A stretch of 64,000 nucleotides of DNA from Cryobacterium sp. SO2 (GTDB taxonomy: Bacteria; Actinomycetota; Actinomycetes; Actinomycetales; Microbacteriaceae). A model generated the notes under the pieces. The model was not told where the DNA came from and searched no databases. It saw only the letters and a list, made by a program, of their open reading frames with translations. Positions 50,280 to 58,630 of this stretch are shown piece by piece. The stretch is taken from assembly GCF_026151165.2 (NCBI RefSeq), contig NZ_CP117849.1, positions 372,001-436,000 of the forward strand, given 5' to 3'. Each line of letters starts with the position of its first letter. Positions within the stretch are counted from its first letter, which is position 1. The position numbers were made by a program, and so were the translations under genes.

Positions 50280-51107
50280 GTGACCTCGACGGAACCGGCT
50301 GCCGGCGGATACCGCCTGGCCGCCGAGGGCGCCCGCCTGGGCTACCCGCAGCGCGCGCCCGTCTCCGAGCATCTCGACGTGCGGATCCCGGCCGGGTCGT
50401 TCACGGTGATCGTGGGACCGAACGCCTGCGGCAAGTCGACCCTGTTGCGCGCCCTGTCGCGCCTGCTGGCGCCGTCGGCCGGCCGGATCGTGCTGGACGG
50501 CCGGGCGATCGACCAGTACCCCACCAAGGAGGTCGCGCGGCGGATCGGTCTGCTGCCCCAGACCTCCGTCGCCCCGGACGGCATCACGGTCGCCGAACTC
50601 GTCTCCCGCGGCCGGTTTCCGCACCAGGGGCTGCTGCACCAGTGGTCGCCGCGGGACGAGGACGTGGTGCGTGCGGTGATGGAGCGCACCGGCGTGACCG
50701 AGCTGGCGCACCGGAGCGTCGACGAACTCTCCGGCGGGCAGCGCCAGCGTGTGAGCCTGGCGATGGCGCTGGCCCAGGAGACGTCGATCCTGCTGTTGGA
50801 TGAGCCGACGACGTTTCTCGACATTGCCCATCAGATGGAGGTGCTCGAGCTCTGCCGTGACCTCAACGAAGTGGACGGCATCACCATCGTGGCCGTGCTG
50901 CACGACCTCAATCAGGCCTGCCGGTTCGCCACGCACATCATCGCCATGGCCGACGGCGTCATCGTGGGCGAGGGAGCGCCGGCCGAGCTGGTGACGGCCG
51001 AGCTGGTCAAGCGCGTCTTCGGGCTGGACTGCTTGGTGATGCCCGACCCGGTGACCGGGACCCCCTTGACCCTGCCCCTCGATCGCAGTCGCGTGCCCCT
51101 GGCCTGA
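50280..51107 (+). CDS. Iron-siderophore ABC transporter ATP-binding protein (FecE type)
   Basis: 275 residues from GTG 50280. Walker A GPNACGKSTLLRAL (Ala instead of the usual Gly, common in this family), Q-loop LLPQTS, signature LSGGQRQRVSLAMALAQ, Walker B ILLLDEPTTFLDIAHQ and VLHDLNQACRFA are clear. The PDGITVAELVSRGRFPHQ segment is typical of FecE/FepC. It completes the importer; no siderophore biosynthesis genes are nearby. Confidence 0.95.
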   Translation: MTSTEPAAGGYRLAAEGARLGYPQRAPVSEHLDVRIPAGSFTVIVGPNACGKSTLLRALSRLLAPSAGRIVLDGRAIDQYPTKEVARRIGLLPQTSVAPDGITVAELVSRGRFPHQGLLHQWSPRDEDVVRAVMERTGVTELAHRSVDELSGGQRQRVSLAMALAQETSILLLDEPTTFLDIAHQMEVLELCRDLNEVDGITIVAVLHDLNQACRFATHIIAMADGVIVGEGAPAELVTAELVKRVFGLDCLVMPDPVTGTPLTLPLDRSRVPLA

Positions 51108-51134
51108 GGCGCCGCCCGGGTGCCGGGATGATGG

Positions 51135-51464
51135 TCAGAACCTGAGGAACCCGAGTGCGATCGTGGCCAGGCTGAGCGCCGCGCCGACCAGACCGGATGT
51201 GAGGTGCGAGCGCACCGGCGTTCCGGCCGGCCCGGTCCGGCGGGGCTCGGCAAGTGCCGCCCTGGCCTCGTGCAGGGTGCCGCAGCCCGGCCGCCGGGCG
51301 CCGAGCCCGTCGGTCACCTCGAAGCGACCGTTTCGCAATTCGACGAACCCGGCGAAGTCACCGGAGCGCGACGCCACCCAGAGCCCGTCTGCCGGTGAGG
51401 CCCAGCTCAGTCGGCCGTCGACGGTGTCGGACGGCCGGACGGGTGCCTGGAGTGCGGTGGTCAT
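51135..51464 (-). CDS. Small hypothetical protein with C-terminal membrane segment
   Basis: 109 residues from ATG 51464, with AGGAGGGAC seven bases upstream. I do not recognise a family. The N-terminal two thirds form a soluble domain (LSWASPADGLWVASRSGDFA, GFVELRNGRFEVTDGLG, CGTLHEARAAL), reminiscent of a small beta sheet. Residues about 88-107 are a membrane anchor (LVGAALSLATIALGFLRF). It converges with the FecE gene. Expression is supported by the excellent ribosome binding site. Confidence 0.7.
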   Translation of the reverse strand: MTTALQAPVRPSDTVDGRLSWASPADGLWVASRSGDFAGFVELRNGRFEVTDGLGARRPGCGTLHEARAALAEPRRTGPAGTPVRSHLTSGLVGAALSLATIALGFLRF

Positions 51465-51565
51465 GACGTAGTCCCTCCTGGGCGGCGTGCCGGGGTGGCG
51501 CTGCCGAGGATTACAGACTCGCCGATTTCCGGGGCCGGCGAATCCCACGGACGGACGACATCGGG

Positions 51566-52981
51566 CTACCGCGCTCGCTGTACGTGCCCGGCCGGGGCCA
51601 CCCGGAACGCGGCGCCCGGGTGGTCGACGGCCAGGTGCGGGTCGCCGGTGCCGCCGAGCTGCTCGCGCAGGGTGCCGGTGGTCGGCGCGGCGGGCATCCG
51701 GCCCCTGCGGCGCAGTTCGGGCACAACGAGGGCCGCGAAGTCCTCGAGGTCGGCCGGGTCGAAGATCGGCTCGAGCAGGAAGCCGTCGAGGTCGGTCTCG
51801 TCCATCAACAGTTCGAGCTGGTCGGCAACCTCGGTGGGGCTGCCGACCACCTGGAAACCGCGGGTGCCGCGACCGCGGAGCTGGTCGAGGATCTCGCGCA
51901 CCGTCGGGGCGGGCCGCCCGCCCTTTCCGAGGAACCTGTCGATGTTGCTCTGGCCCATCTGGCCGGCCGGACCGGCGCCGTCCTGCAGCTGGGTGAGCGG
52001 CAGGTCGGGGTTCAGCGCGAGCAGGTCGATGCCGGTGTTGCCGGCGTAGAGCACGGCCACGACCTCGTCGGATTGCAGGGCGTCGAACTCCGCGCGGAGC
52101 GCAACCGCCTCGTCGTGGGTCGCGGCGACGGTGATCGTGACGCCCACCATCACCCGGATGCCCTGCGGGTCGCGGCCGTTCTCGGCGGCACGGGCGCGGA
52201 TATCGGCCACGTTCGCCCGGGTCTGCTCCACCGTGGTGCCCTGCACGAACACGCACTCGGCGTTGCGCGCGGCGTAGGCCCGGCCGCGCGCGGAGGTGCC
52301 TGCCTGGAAGAGCACCGGGGTGCGCTGCGGTGACGGGTCGACGGTGAAGTAGCCGGAAGAGCTGAAGTGGTTGCCCTCGTACTCGATGCGGTGCAGCTTG
52401 TCGGGGTCGGCGAAGACGCCGCTGGTCTTGTCGCCGACCAGGGCGTCGTCCTCCCAGCAGCCCTCCCAGAGGGTGAGGGCCAGGTCGACGTACTCGTCGG
52501 CCTGGTCGTAGCGGGCGTCGTGCTGGGTCATCTCGGCGTGCCCGAACAGCTTCGCGACGGTGTCCTGCGACGCGCCCGTGACGATGTTCCAGCCGATCCG
52601 GCCGCCGGTGAGGTGGTCGAGGGTGGCGAACCGGCGGGCGGTCTGCACAGGGTGGTCGAGTCCGGTGGAGGAGGTGACCACGAAACCGAGTCGCTCGGTG
52701 AGGTGCGCCAGGGTGGGGATGATCAGCGCCGGGTCGAGCGCCGGGAAGTTGATGCCGCTCCGCGCGGCGAGGTCGGGCAGGTCGCCGTCGATGGCCGGGA
52801 AGCCGTAGCCGTCGGCGAAGAACAGGAAGTCGAATCCGGCCGTGTCCAGCAGCTGGGCGATGCGGATCCAGTGGTCGAGCTCGTGGAAACGCAGCGAGTC
52901 GCTGCGCGGGTGCGGCCAGCTGAGGGTGCCGCCCACCTGCGGGCCGGCGACTTCGAAGACGCCCAGGCGCATCTGCTTCAT
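51566..52981 (-). CDS. LLM-class flavin monooxygenase, NtaA/SnaA/DszA family
   Basis: 471 residues from ATG 52981; the longer frame upstream to 53080 lacks a signal or family sequence. Family wording: AQLLDTAGFDFLFFADGYGF, GFVVTSSTGLDHPVQTARRF, ATLDHLTGGRIGWNIVTGAS and RIEYEGNHFSSSGYFTVDPS. It is a two-component monooxygenase that needs reduced FMN from a partner not encoded here. About 130 bases upstream on the same strand is a TetR gene that may control it. Substrate unknown; relatives oxidise organosulfur compounds or polyaminocarboxylates. Confidence 0.9.
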   Translation of the reverse strand: MKQMRLGVFEVAGPQVGGTLSWPHPRSDSLRFHELDHWIRIAQLLDTAGFDFLFFADGYGFPAIDGDLPDLAARSGINFPALDPALIIPTLAHLTERLGFVVTSSTGLDHPVQTARRFATLDHLTGGRIGWNIVTGASQDTVAKLFGHAEMTQHDARYDQADEYVDLALTLWEGCWEDDALVGDKTSGVFADPDKLHRIEYEGNHFSSSGYFTVDPSPQRTPVLFQAGTSARGRAYAARNAECVFVQGTTVEQTRANVADIRARAAENGRDPQGIRVMVGVTITVAATHDEAVALRAEFDALQSDEVVAVLYAGNTGIDLLALNPDLPLTQLQDGAGPAGQMGQSNIDRFLGKGGRPAPTVREILDQLRGRGTRGFQVVGSPTEVADQLELLMDETDLDGFLLEPIFDPADLEDFAALVVPELRRRGRMPAAPTTGTLREQLGGTGDPHLAVDHPGAAFRVAPAGHVQRAR

Positions 52982-53112
52982 GGTGGGGGTCCCGTCTCTC
53001 GCCGGATCCGTGTGACCCGCTCCACCGATTGAACCAAACGGTTCACACCGCTGTCCAGCCACGAAACAGACTCTTAACAATCAGGCGGGCCTGAACAATC
53101 GGCCGGCTGGGC

Positions 53113-53733
53113 TCAGTGCGCGGCAGCGAGGCGGATACGCGCCAGCAGCGCCGAGGTGCCGGCCGTGGCTGCACGGTGCACCGCGGCCGTGTCGCCCTGG
53201 CCGATCAGGGTGGCCTGCAGCCCGCGCCACAGGGCGACGAGCTCGTGGGCGAGGGTCAGCGCGTCCGGGGCCGGTACGTCGGCGGCGACGATGGCGGCGG
53301 AGACGTGGTCGACCCATTCGGTGGCGATGGTGCCCAGGAGGTCGGCGTAACGATCGCGTTCGAAGCCCGCGAGCCCGAACACCTGGAAGAAGAGCCGGTG
53401 GAAGGGCAGATTGGCCGGGTCGGCAATAGTGGCCCAGGCGGCGCGGAGCCTCTCGTCGAGCGGTGTGGTCGCGTCGTCGAGGTGCACGAGGAACTGCTGC
53501 ATGCCGGGGAAGCGCGCCTCCGCGGCGGTGAGCGCCGCGACGATGATCTCCTCGCGGCTGCTGAAGTAATAGAGCAGCATTCGGTTGTTCGAGCCCACGG
53601 CGTCGGCCAGCCGGCGCAGAGTGAGATCGGCGATGCCGTGCTCGAGCACATAGTCGACCACCCGGCCCAGCAGCCGCTCCCGGCGGTCGGCGGCACCACC
53701 CGCGCTCGCGCTGCCGACCGGAGTCACTGTCAT
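53113..53733 (-). CDS. TetR family regulator
   Basis: 206 residues. N-terminal HTH: VVDYVLEHGIADLTLRRLAD followed by AVGSNNRMLLYYFSSREEII, with LLYYFSS as the recognition helix end. The C-terminal ligand domain is not typical of a named subgroup. It lies upstream of the flavin monooxygenase gene in the same direction, gap 131 bases, so it may regulate that gene. ATG at 53733; a palindromic repeat element lies 47 bases upstream. Confidence 0.88.
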   Translation of the reverse strand: MTVTPVGSASAGGAADRRERLLGRVVDYVLEHGIADLTLRRLADAVGSNNRMLLYYFSSREEIIVAALTAAEARFPGMQQFLVHLDDATTPLDERLRAAWATIADPANLPFHRLFFQVFGLAGFERDRYADLLGTIATEWVDHVSAAIVAADVPAPDALTLAHELVALWRGLQATLIGQGDTAAVHRAATAGTSALLARIRLAAAH

Positions 53734-53779
53734 GACTGCGACGCTAGGCCCTCAGCGCCCCCGGCACCAATCCGGGCCG

Positions 53780-53847
53780 CAACTGTTGCCGCACCGGACA
53801 TGTGCGCCCGGCGTACCGGGCGCGCATGTCCGCACGGGGAACAGTTG
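53780..53847. repeat. 68-bp palindromic intergenic element, copy 2
   Basis: Arms CAACTGTT and AACAGTTG at the ends and GCGCCCGG/CCGGGCGC near the centre. It aligns without gaps to the element at 6192-6259 (52 of 68 identical). It lies between the ohr stop and the TetR start, both on the minus strand, so it may end the ohr transcript. Confidence 0.75.
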
Positions 53848-53855
53848 GCGGCGGG

Positions 53856-54287
53856 TTAGTCCTCGTCGGTGACGACGAGGAGCTTCACGGCGATGTTGCC
53901 GCGGGTGGCGCGGGAGTACGGGCAGACCGCGTGCGCGGCCTCCATGGCGGCCTGGGCGGTGGCCGGGTCTGCGCCCGGGATCTGAGCCTCGATGGTGACC
54001 TCGAAGTCGAGTCCGGCGGCCATGCTGCCGACCAGGTTCACCGTGAGGGTGACGGCGGACTCGGAGACGTCGATCTTGTTCTGGCGCGCGGTGGCCTTGA
54101 GGGCGTTGTGGAAGCAGGCCGCCCAGCCGCTGGCGAAGAGCTGCTCGGGGTTGGTGCCGGGTCCGCCGTCGCCGCCCATGTCCTTGGGGATCGACAGATC
54201 GAGATCGAGCTTGTTGTCGCTGGTGACGACCTTGCCGGTACGTCCGCCCCAGGAAGTGGCGGATGCTGTGTAGATGGCGTTGGTCAT
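53856..54287 (-). CDS. ohr: Organic hydroperoxide resistance protein (Ohr/OsmC family)
   Basis: 143-residue thiol peroxidase that reduces organic hydroperoxides. The two catalytic Cys are Cys58 (SGWAACFHNAL) and Cys122 (AHAVCPYSRATRGN). The N-terminal IYTASATSWGGRTGKVVTSD and LDLDLSIPKDMGGDGGPGTN (with the conserved PxxxGG and NPEQLFASG) are typical of Ohr rather than OsmC. AAGA-type ribosome binding site upstream. Divergent MarR gene at 54402 is the expected regulator. Confidence 0.95.
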   Translation of the reverse strand: MTNAIYTASATSWGGRTGKVVTSDNKLDLDLSIPKDMGGDGGPGTNPEQLFASGWAACFHNALKATARQNKIDVSESAVTLTVNLVGSMAAGLDFEVTIEAQIPGADPATAQAAMEAAHAVCPYSRATRGNIAVKLLVVTDED

Positions 54288-54401
54288 GATTGTCTTCTTT
54301 CGGGTAGAGCGGAGGACACTGGACTCAGTGCTCACGACGAGCACCGAGAAAAGTGCTTCGTATTCGAAACAACTATACGCCCGGCAAACGAAGGACCGAC
54401 C

Positions 54402-54911
54402 ATGGGAACTCCCGAACCGACCATCTCGGCCGATGAGATGCGTGCCTGGGCGGCCCTGTTCGAGACGTCGAACATCGTGCAGTACGCGGCCGACCGCAAT
54501 CTGCGCGACACCGTGGGACTCACCCTGGCGCAGTTCGAGATCCTGCTGCGGATCGGCGAGGCCGGCGCCGACGGCCTCCGGATGACCGACATCGCCGATG
54601 CCCTCACGGTCTCCCGCAGCGGGCTGACCTACCAGGTGGGCCAGCTCGAGCGGAAGGCCCTCGTGCTGCGCGCGCCCGCCCCCGACGACGACAGGTCGGT
54701 GATCGCCCACGTCACGCCGGCCGGCCTCGACGTGCTGCGGGCGGGCATCCCCGGCTACGTCGACCTGGTGCGGGAGATGCTCTTCGACCGGCTCAGCCAC
54801 GCCGACCTGATGACCGTCACCGAGATCCTCGACGACGTGCGTCGCCAGCTCAAGGAGCAGCCCAAGCGCTCAACGTTCCGGCGCGGCCGGCGCAAGACTG
54901 CCGCCGAGTAA
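54402..54911 (+). CDS. MarR family regulator divergent from ohr
   Basis: 169 residues from ATG 54402 (AAGGA nine bases upstream). The winged helix shows LTLAQFEILLRIGEAGADGL, MTDIADALTVSRSGLTYQVG and the wing DDDRSVIAHVTPAG. Position next to ohr suggests OhrR, but the protein contains no cysteine at all, whereas OhrR senses peroxide through an N-terminal Cys. The 114-base divergent region has TTCG-TATT-CGAA near 54357-54368 and an ACTATACG stretch that could be operator and -10. Confidence 0.88.
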   Translation: MGTPEPTISADEMRAWAALFETSNIVQYAADRNLRDTVGLTLAQFEILLRIGEAGADGLRMTDIADALTVSRSGLTYQVGQLERKALVLRAPAPDDDRSVIAHVTPAGLDVLRAGIPGYVDLVREMLFDRLSHADLMTVTEILDDVRRQLKEQPKRSTFRRGRRKTAAE

Positions 54912-54978
54912 CGCAAGCAGCAACGCGGCGACGGATGCCGGGGCTTGCGCGCTCCGGCGCGGTGGGCAGACTGGGGGA

Positions 54979-55341
54979 ATGAGCATCCCATCAACCAGCG
55001 GCGGCGAGAACGGCGAACAGCGCACCGTGGAACTCGTCGAGGACGAGCACCGCTACGTGCTGCTCCTCGATGGCGCGCGGGTGGGCTACACGACCTATGT
55101 CGACCACGGCTCCCGGCGGGTGTTCGTGCACACCGAGATCGACATGAACCAATCGGGCAAGGGGCTGGCGTCGACACTCGTGTCCGCGGCCCTCGACGAC
55201 GTGCGGGCCCGGCAGCTGCGGGTCGTGGCCATCTGCCCGTTCACGGCCGCGTACCTGCGCGGACACCGCGATTACGACGATCTGGCCGACCCGGTGACGC
55301 CGCGGCTGAAGGCGGATCTGCGCGCGGCGCACCTGCTCTGA
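54979..55341 (+). CDS. GNAT-family protein, YidJ/Acetyltransf_CG type
   Basis: 120 residues. The short GNAT fold is visible: YVLLLDGARVGYTTYVDHGS, VFVHTEIDMNQSGKGLASTL (acetyl-CoA loop QSGKGLAS), and VVAICPFTAAYLRGHRDYDD. This small PF14542 class is found in all kingdoms; the acceptor is usually unknown. GGGGGA precedes the ATG. It lies 67 bases after the MarR gene in the same direction. Confidence 0.88.
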   Translation: MSIPSTSGGENGEQRTVELVEDEHRYVLLLDGARVGYTTYVDHGSRRVFVHTEIDMNQSGKGLASTLVSAALDDVRARQLRVVAICPFTAAYLRGHRDYDDLADPVTPRLKADLRAAHLL

Positions 55342-55436
55342 GCCGACACGGCCCACTTCAGTCGGCCAGTGTGCGCCGGAAAGCCGGAGGGTGACGGCGA
55401 AACAATCACTTAATCGAGACGACATTCGATCGTAAT

Positions 55437-55464
55437 TTGCATCGACGAACATATATTTTATTAG
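55437..55464 (+). promoter_or_regulatory. Candidate promoter of the heterocycle-utilisation cluster
   Basis: TTGCAT at 55437-55442 and TATTAG at 55459-55464 with a 16-bp spacer lie in an unusually AT-rich patch (CATATATTTTATTAG) of the 511-base gap 55342-55852. Transcription from here would give a leader of about 380 bases before the binding-protein gene. Confidence 0.4.
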
Positions 55465-55472
55465 ATCGCGAG

Positions 55473-55551
55473 GAGGCTCGGAGACCCTGAGCCTCGATAT
55501 CCGGCATCCGGATGCGGCTATGCACGACCCGTTCGGTGACAGCGCTGTCAC
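55473..55551 (+). promoter_or_regulatory. Structured leader or operator region of the heterocycle cluster
   Basis: Three inverted repeats follow one another: GAGGCTC/GAGCCTC (55473-55495, nine-base loop), ATCCGG-CAT-CCGGAT (55499-55513), and the perfect 16-bp palindrome GTGACAGCGCTGTCAC (55536-55551). The last looks like a protein operator; the first two could be RNA hairpins. I do not recognise any known riboswitch; the TPP consensus was looked for and is not there. Confidence 0.45.
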
Positions 55552-55652
55552 AGCCAACACCGCAACATTTACGACAAAGTCTCCCACTTCTGTAAGGCAA
55601 CGCTGGCGCGAGGGTGTTCCCGCACGCTCGCAAATCGAAGTGAGGTGACACC

Positions 55653-55856
55653 GTGCCCGTCCGCATCCGTCCAGGTCTGCCCGGCCCGTCGACCCTGCCG
55701 CTTCACGGCGCCCGGCCGAGCCGCAGAACCCCGCAACTTTCCCGGAACGACGGCCCTCTCACCCCCGAGTTCGGCGTACCCGGAAAGCTCCCAGTACGAC
55801 GGCGCGACCTGCGCACCACTTCAGTACCAAGACACAACGAAAGGATTCACCCATGA
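55653..55856 (+). CDS. 67-residue ORF overlapping the binding-protein start
   Basis: GTG 55653 is preceded by GTGAGGTGA, a good ribosome binding site, and the TGA at 55854 overlaps the binding-protein ATG as ATGA. The product (MPVRIRPGLPGPS onward) is rich in Pro and Arg and resembles no family known to me. Either it is a translated leader that couples into the transporter operon, or the overlap is chance in a long untranslated leader. Its GC-rich Pro/Arg composition speaks against an ordinary folded protein. Confidence 0.3.
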   Translation: MPVRIRPGLPGPSTLPLHGARPSRRTPQLSRNDGPLTPEFGVPGKLPVRRRDLRTTSVPRHNERIHP

Positions 55857-56887
55857 ATCGACGACTCAGCGCCGCCGGCGCAGTCGGGCTCGCCAGCCTT
55901 GTGGTGTTGACGGGATGTGCCACCTCAAGCACAGCCGACACGGACAGCGCCGTGACGGATGTCAACTTCGCGCTCGACTGGACCCCGAACACCAACCACA
56001 CCGGCCTCTACGTCGCGATCGCAGAAGGCTACTTCGAAGACGCCGGACTGAACGTGACGGTCCTGCCCTACAGCGACAGCTCAACCGACACCCTGATCAA
56101 CTCCGGCGCGGCCGACTTCGGTGTGTCCTTCCAGGACACCGCCACCTTCGCCGCGGCGACCGGGGTGGAAAACACCTCGGTGTTCGCGATCCTGCAGCAC
56201 AATCCGGTTTCGATCGGTGTGCTGGAGAGCGCCACCGACATCACCTCGCCGAAGGACCTCGACGGCAAGATCTTCGGCAACGCCGGCAGCTCCGAGACCT
56301 ACATCAAGGAGGCCACGGATGCCATCGTCAACGACGGCGGCACCGGCGACTTCACCTCGGTGACCCTGGGCACCTCGGCCTATGAGGCGCTCTACGCCGG
56401 CCAGGTCGACTTCGTGGGCGCCTTCGAGACCTGGGAAGGCATCGACGCGGAGCTCAAGGGCACCCCGATGAAGTTCTTCCACCTGCAGGACTACGGCGTG
56501 CCGGACATCTACAGCGTGATCGTCGACGCCAACAAGGACTGGCTCGCCGCGAACCCCGAGGCGGCGACGGCCTTCGTCGGCGCTCTCCAGAAGGGCTACC
56601 AGTACGCCGCGGACAACCCCGACGAGGCGGCGCAGATCCTCATCGACCAGAACCCCGGCGCGTTCGAGGACGAGGAACTCGTCTTCGCCAGCCAGGAGGA
56701 GCTCAGCGCGAACTACCTCACCGACGCGGACGGAGTCGTCGGCACCCAGACGGCCGAACAGTGGCAGGCCTTCGCCGACTACCTGTTCGAGTCCGACCTG
56801 CTCGTCGACGAGGATGGCGCGGCGCTGACCGAAGCGCCCGACACCTCGACCATGTTCACCAACGAATACCTCTCGACCACCGAGTAA
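55853..56887 (+). CDS. ABC transporter binding lipoprotein, THI5/NMT1-like
   Basis: 344-residue binding protein. Signal peptide with lipobox VLTGCA. The mature N-terminus NFALDWTPNTNHTGLYVAIA is the hallmark of the NMT1/THI5 and ThiY family, which bind pyrimidine compounds such as hydroxymethyl- and formylaminopyrimidine. Further motifs: INSGAADFGVSFQDTATFAA and FGNAGSSETYIKEA. AAAGGA precedes the ATG. It is the first transporter gene of a cluster containing a RutA-like monooxygenase, so the ligand is probably a pyrimidine-like heterocycle. Confidence 0.9.
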   Translation: MNRRLSAAGAVGLASLVVLTGCATSSTADTDSAVTDVNFALDWTPNTNHTGLYVAIAEGYFEDAGLNVTVLPYSDSSTDTLINSGAADFGVSFQDTATFAAATGVENTSVFAILQHNPVSIGVLESATDITSPKDLDGKIFGNAGSSETYIKEATDAIVNDGGTGDFTSVTLGTSAYEALYAGQVDFVGAFETWEGIDAELKGTPMKFFHLQDYGVPDIYSVIVDANKDWLAANPEAATAFVGALQKGYQYAADNPDEAAQILIDQNPGAFEDEELVFASQEELSANYLTDADGVVGTQTAEQWQAFADYLFESDLLVDEDGAALTEAPDTSTMFTNEYLSTTE

Positions 56888-56891
56888 CACC

Positions 56892-56924
56892 GGAAGGGCG
56901 GAGCCGGCTCGGCTCCGCCCTTCC
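56892..56924 (+). other. Intra-operon RNA hairpin after the THI5-like gene
   Basis: GGAAGGGCGGAGCC pairs perfectly with GGCTCCGCCCTTCC (14 bp) around GGCTC. No long T-tract follows. Placement is the same as the hairpins after three other binding-protein genes. Confidence 0.8.
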
Positions 56925-56957
56925 CTCGCCGGGTCCCGATCTGCAAGGAGTGAAGAG

Positions 56958-57809
56958 ATGACTGCTGCCGCATCCACGCTGGCACGCGACCGTGAACGCG
57001 CGATTTCACCACGAGCCGCCCAATTCGGCGACAGCTCACGGCGTGGCTTCGCCGCCGCGTTGCCGCCCCTCGTGATCGTGCTTCTTCTGCTGACCATCTG
57101 GCAGGTCGCCGTGACCGTCGCCGACACCAAACCGACGGTGCTGCCGAGCCCCCTGCGGGTGCTCGAACAGGGCTGGCTCGCGCGTGACGTGATCTGGCTC
57201 AACACCGTGCCGACCCTGCAGGAAACCGCCGTCGGCTTCGCGGTGTCCCTCGCGGTGGGCTGGATCCTCGCGATCATCATCGACTTCTCGCCGCTCCTGC
57301 GCCGCGCGCTGCTTCCGCTGCTCGTGGCCTCCCAGACCATCCCGGTGATCGCCCTGGCCCCGCTGCTGATCATCTGGTTCGGCTTCGGTCTGCTCCCCAA
57401 GGTCCTGGTCATCGCGCTCGTCACCTTCTTCCCCGTTGCTGTCGGCCTCATCGACGGCTTCAACTCCACCGACCGCGAGGCCACCAACCTGCTGCGCAGC
57501 ATGGGCGCCAGCCGCTGGAAACAGTTCACCTTCGTGCGTCTGCCCTCTGCACTGCCGGCATTCTTCACAGCGCTGCGCATCGGCATCACCTACGCCGTGA
57601 CCGGGGCGATCTTTGCCGAGTACGTGGGCGCGGTCAACGGTCTGGGCATCTACATGTCGATGATGAAGAACTCGTTCAGGACCGACCTGGTGCTGGCGGC
57701 CGTCGTCGTCACCGCCGTCGTGAGCATCAGCCTGTTCCTGCTCACCTTCGCCGTCGAGCGCCTGGTCATCCCTTGGCACTCCAAAGAAAGGAGGAGTCGT
57801 CGTGGTTGA
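56958..57809 (+). CDS. ABC transporter permease (SsuC/ThiX type)
   Basis: 283-residue permease with about six membrane segments. Motifs: PVIALAPLLIIWFGFGLLPK and the EAA-like loop LRSMGASRWKQFTFVRLPSA. GGAGTGAAG precedes the ATG. Its end overlaps the ATPase start by eight bases, showing coupling. It belongs to the nitrate/sulfonate/pyrimidine permease class, consistent with the THI5-like binding protein. Confidence 0.92.
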   Translation: MTAAASTLARDRERAISPRAAQFGDSSRRGFAAALPPLVIVLLLLTIWQVAVTVADTKPTVLPSPLRVLEQGWLARDVIWLNTVPTLQETAVGFAVSLAVGWILAIIIDFSPLLRRALLPLLVASQTIPVIALAPLLIIWFGFGLLPKVLVIALVTFFPVAVGLIDGFNSTDREATNLLRSMGASRWKQFTFVRLPSALPAFFTALRIGITYAVTGAIFAEYVGAVNGLGIYMSMMKNSFRTDLVLAAVVVTAVVSISLFLLTFAVERLVIPWHSKERRSRRG

Positions 57810-58611
57810 GCCCCGCATCGAACTCCGCAACCTGTCCAAGACCTTCACGATCGGGCAGGGCAAGACCCGCCACGTCGTCGACGACATCTCCTTCTCGGCC
57901 CAGCCCGGCGAATTCGTCGCGGTGATCGGGCCCAGCGGATGCGGCAAGAGCACCATGTTCAACATCATGGCCGGGCTGGAAAAGCCCTCGGCCGGCGAGG
58001 TGCTGGTCGGCGGCGAGGTCGTCACCGGCGAGAGCGAGCACTTCGCCTACATGCCGCAGAAAGACCTGCTCTTCCCGTGGCGCACCATCCTGGAGAACAC
58101 GGCGCTGGGACTCGAGGTGCGCGGCATGCGCAAGAAGGCGGCCAGGGCCAAGGCGGCCGAACTCTTCGGCACCTTCGGGCTCGCCGGATTCGAGAACTCG
58201 CACCCGTTCGAACTCTCCGGCGGGATGCGTCAACGCGCCGCCCTGCTGCGCACCGTGGTGCAGAACCGGGATGTGCTGCTGCTGGACGAACCGTTCGGCG
58301 CCCTCGATTCACTCACCCGCCTCGAGATGCAGTCCTGGCTGCAGGGCGTCTGGAGCGAGAACTCCTGGACCGCGGTGATGATCACCCACGACATCCGCGA
58401 GGCCGTGTACCTCGCCGACCGCGTGATCGTGCTCAGCGCCCGGCCCACCACGGTGCGCCTGGACGTGAAGATCGAGCTGCCGCGGCCGCGCGAGATGGCC
58501 ATGATCACCTCGCCGGAATTCGCCGAGTACGAGAAGCTGCTGATCGAGACGCTGCATGAGGAATCCCGCAAGGCCATGGCCCAGCAGATGCCGACCGGCG
58601 CCGCCGTATGA
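57802..58611 (+). CDS. ABC transporter ATP-binding protein (SsuB/ThiZ type)
   Basis: 269 residues from GTG 57802, preceded by AAAGGAGG. Walker A GPSGCGKSTMFN, Q-loop YMPQKDLLFPW, signature LSGGMRQRAALLRTV, Walker B VLLLDEPFGALDSLTRLE and MITHDIREAVYL. It completes the importer with the THI5-like binding protein and the SsuC-type permease. Confidence 0.93.
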   Translation: MVEPRIELRNLSKTFTIGQGKTRHVVDDISFSAQPGEFVAVIGPSGCGKSTMFNIMAGLEKPSAGEVLVGGEVVTGESEHFAYMPQKDLLFPWRTILENTALGLEVRGMRKKAARAKAAELFGTFGLAGFENSHPFELSGGMRQRAALLRTVVQNRDVLLLDEPFGALDSLTRLEMQSWLQGVWSENSWTAVMITHDIREAVYLADRVIVLSARPTTVRLDVKIELPRPREMAMITSPEFAEYEKLLIETLHEESRKAMAQQMPTGAAV

Positions 58612-58630
58612 CCACGGGGCAGGCCGGCGG

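Noticed and set aside
55342..55852. TPP riboswitch before the THI5-like importer
   Set aside because: The gene context suggested it, but the conserved CTGAGA and ACCCTTTGAACCTGATC-like segments are not present in the leader.
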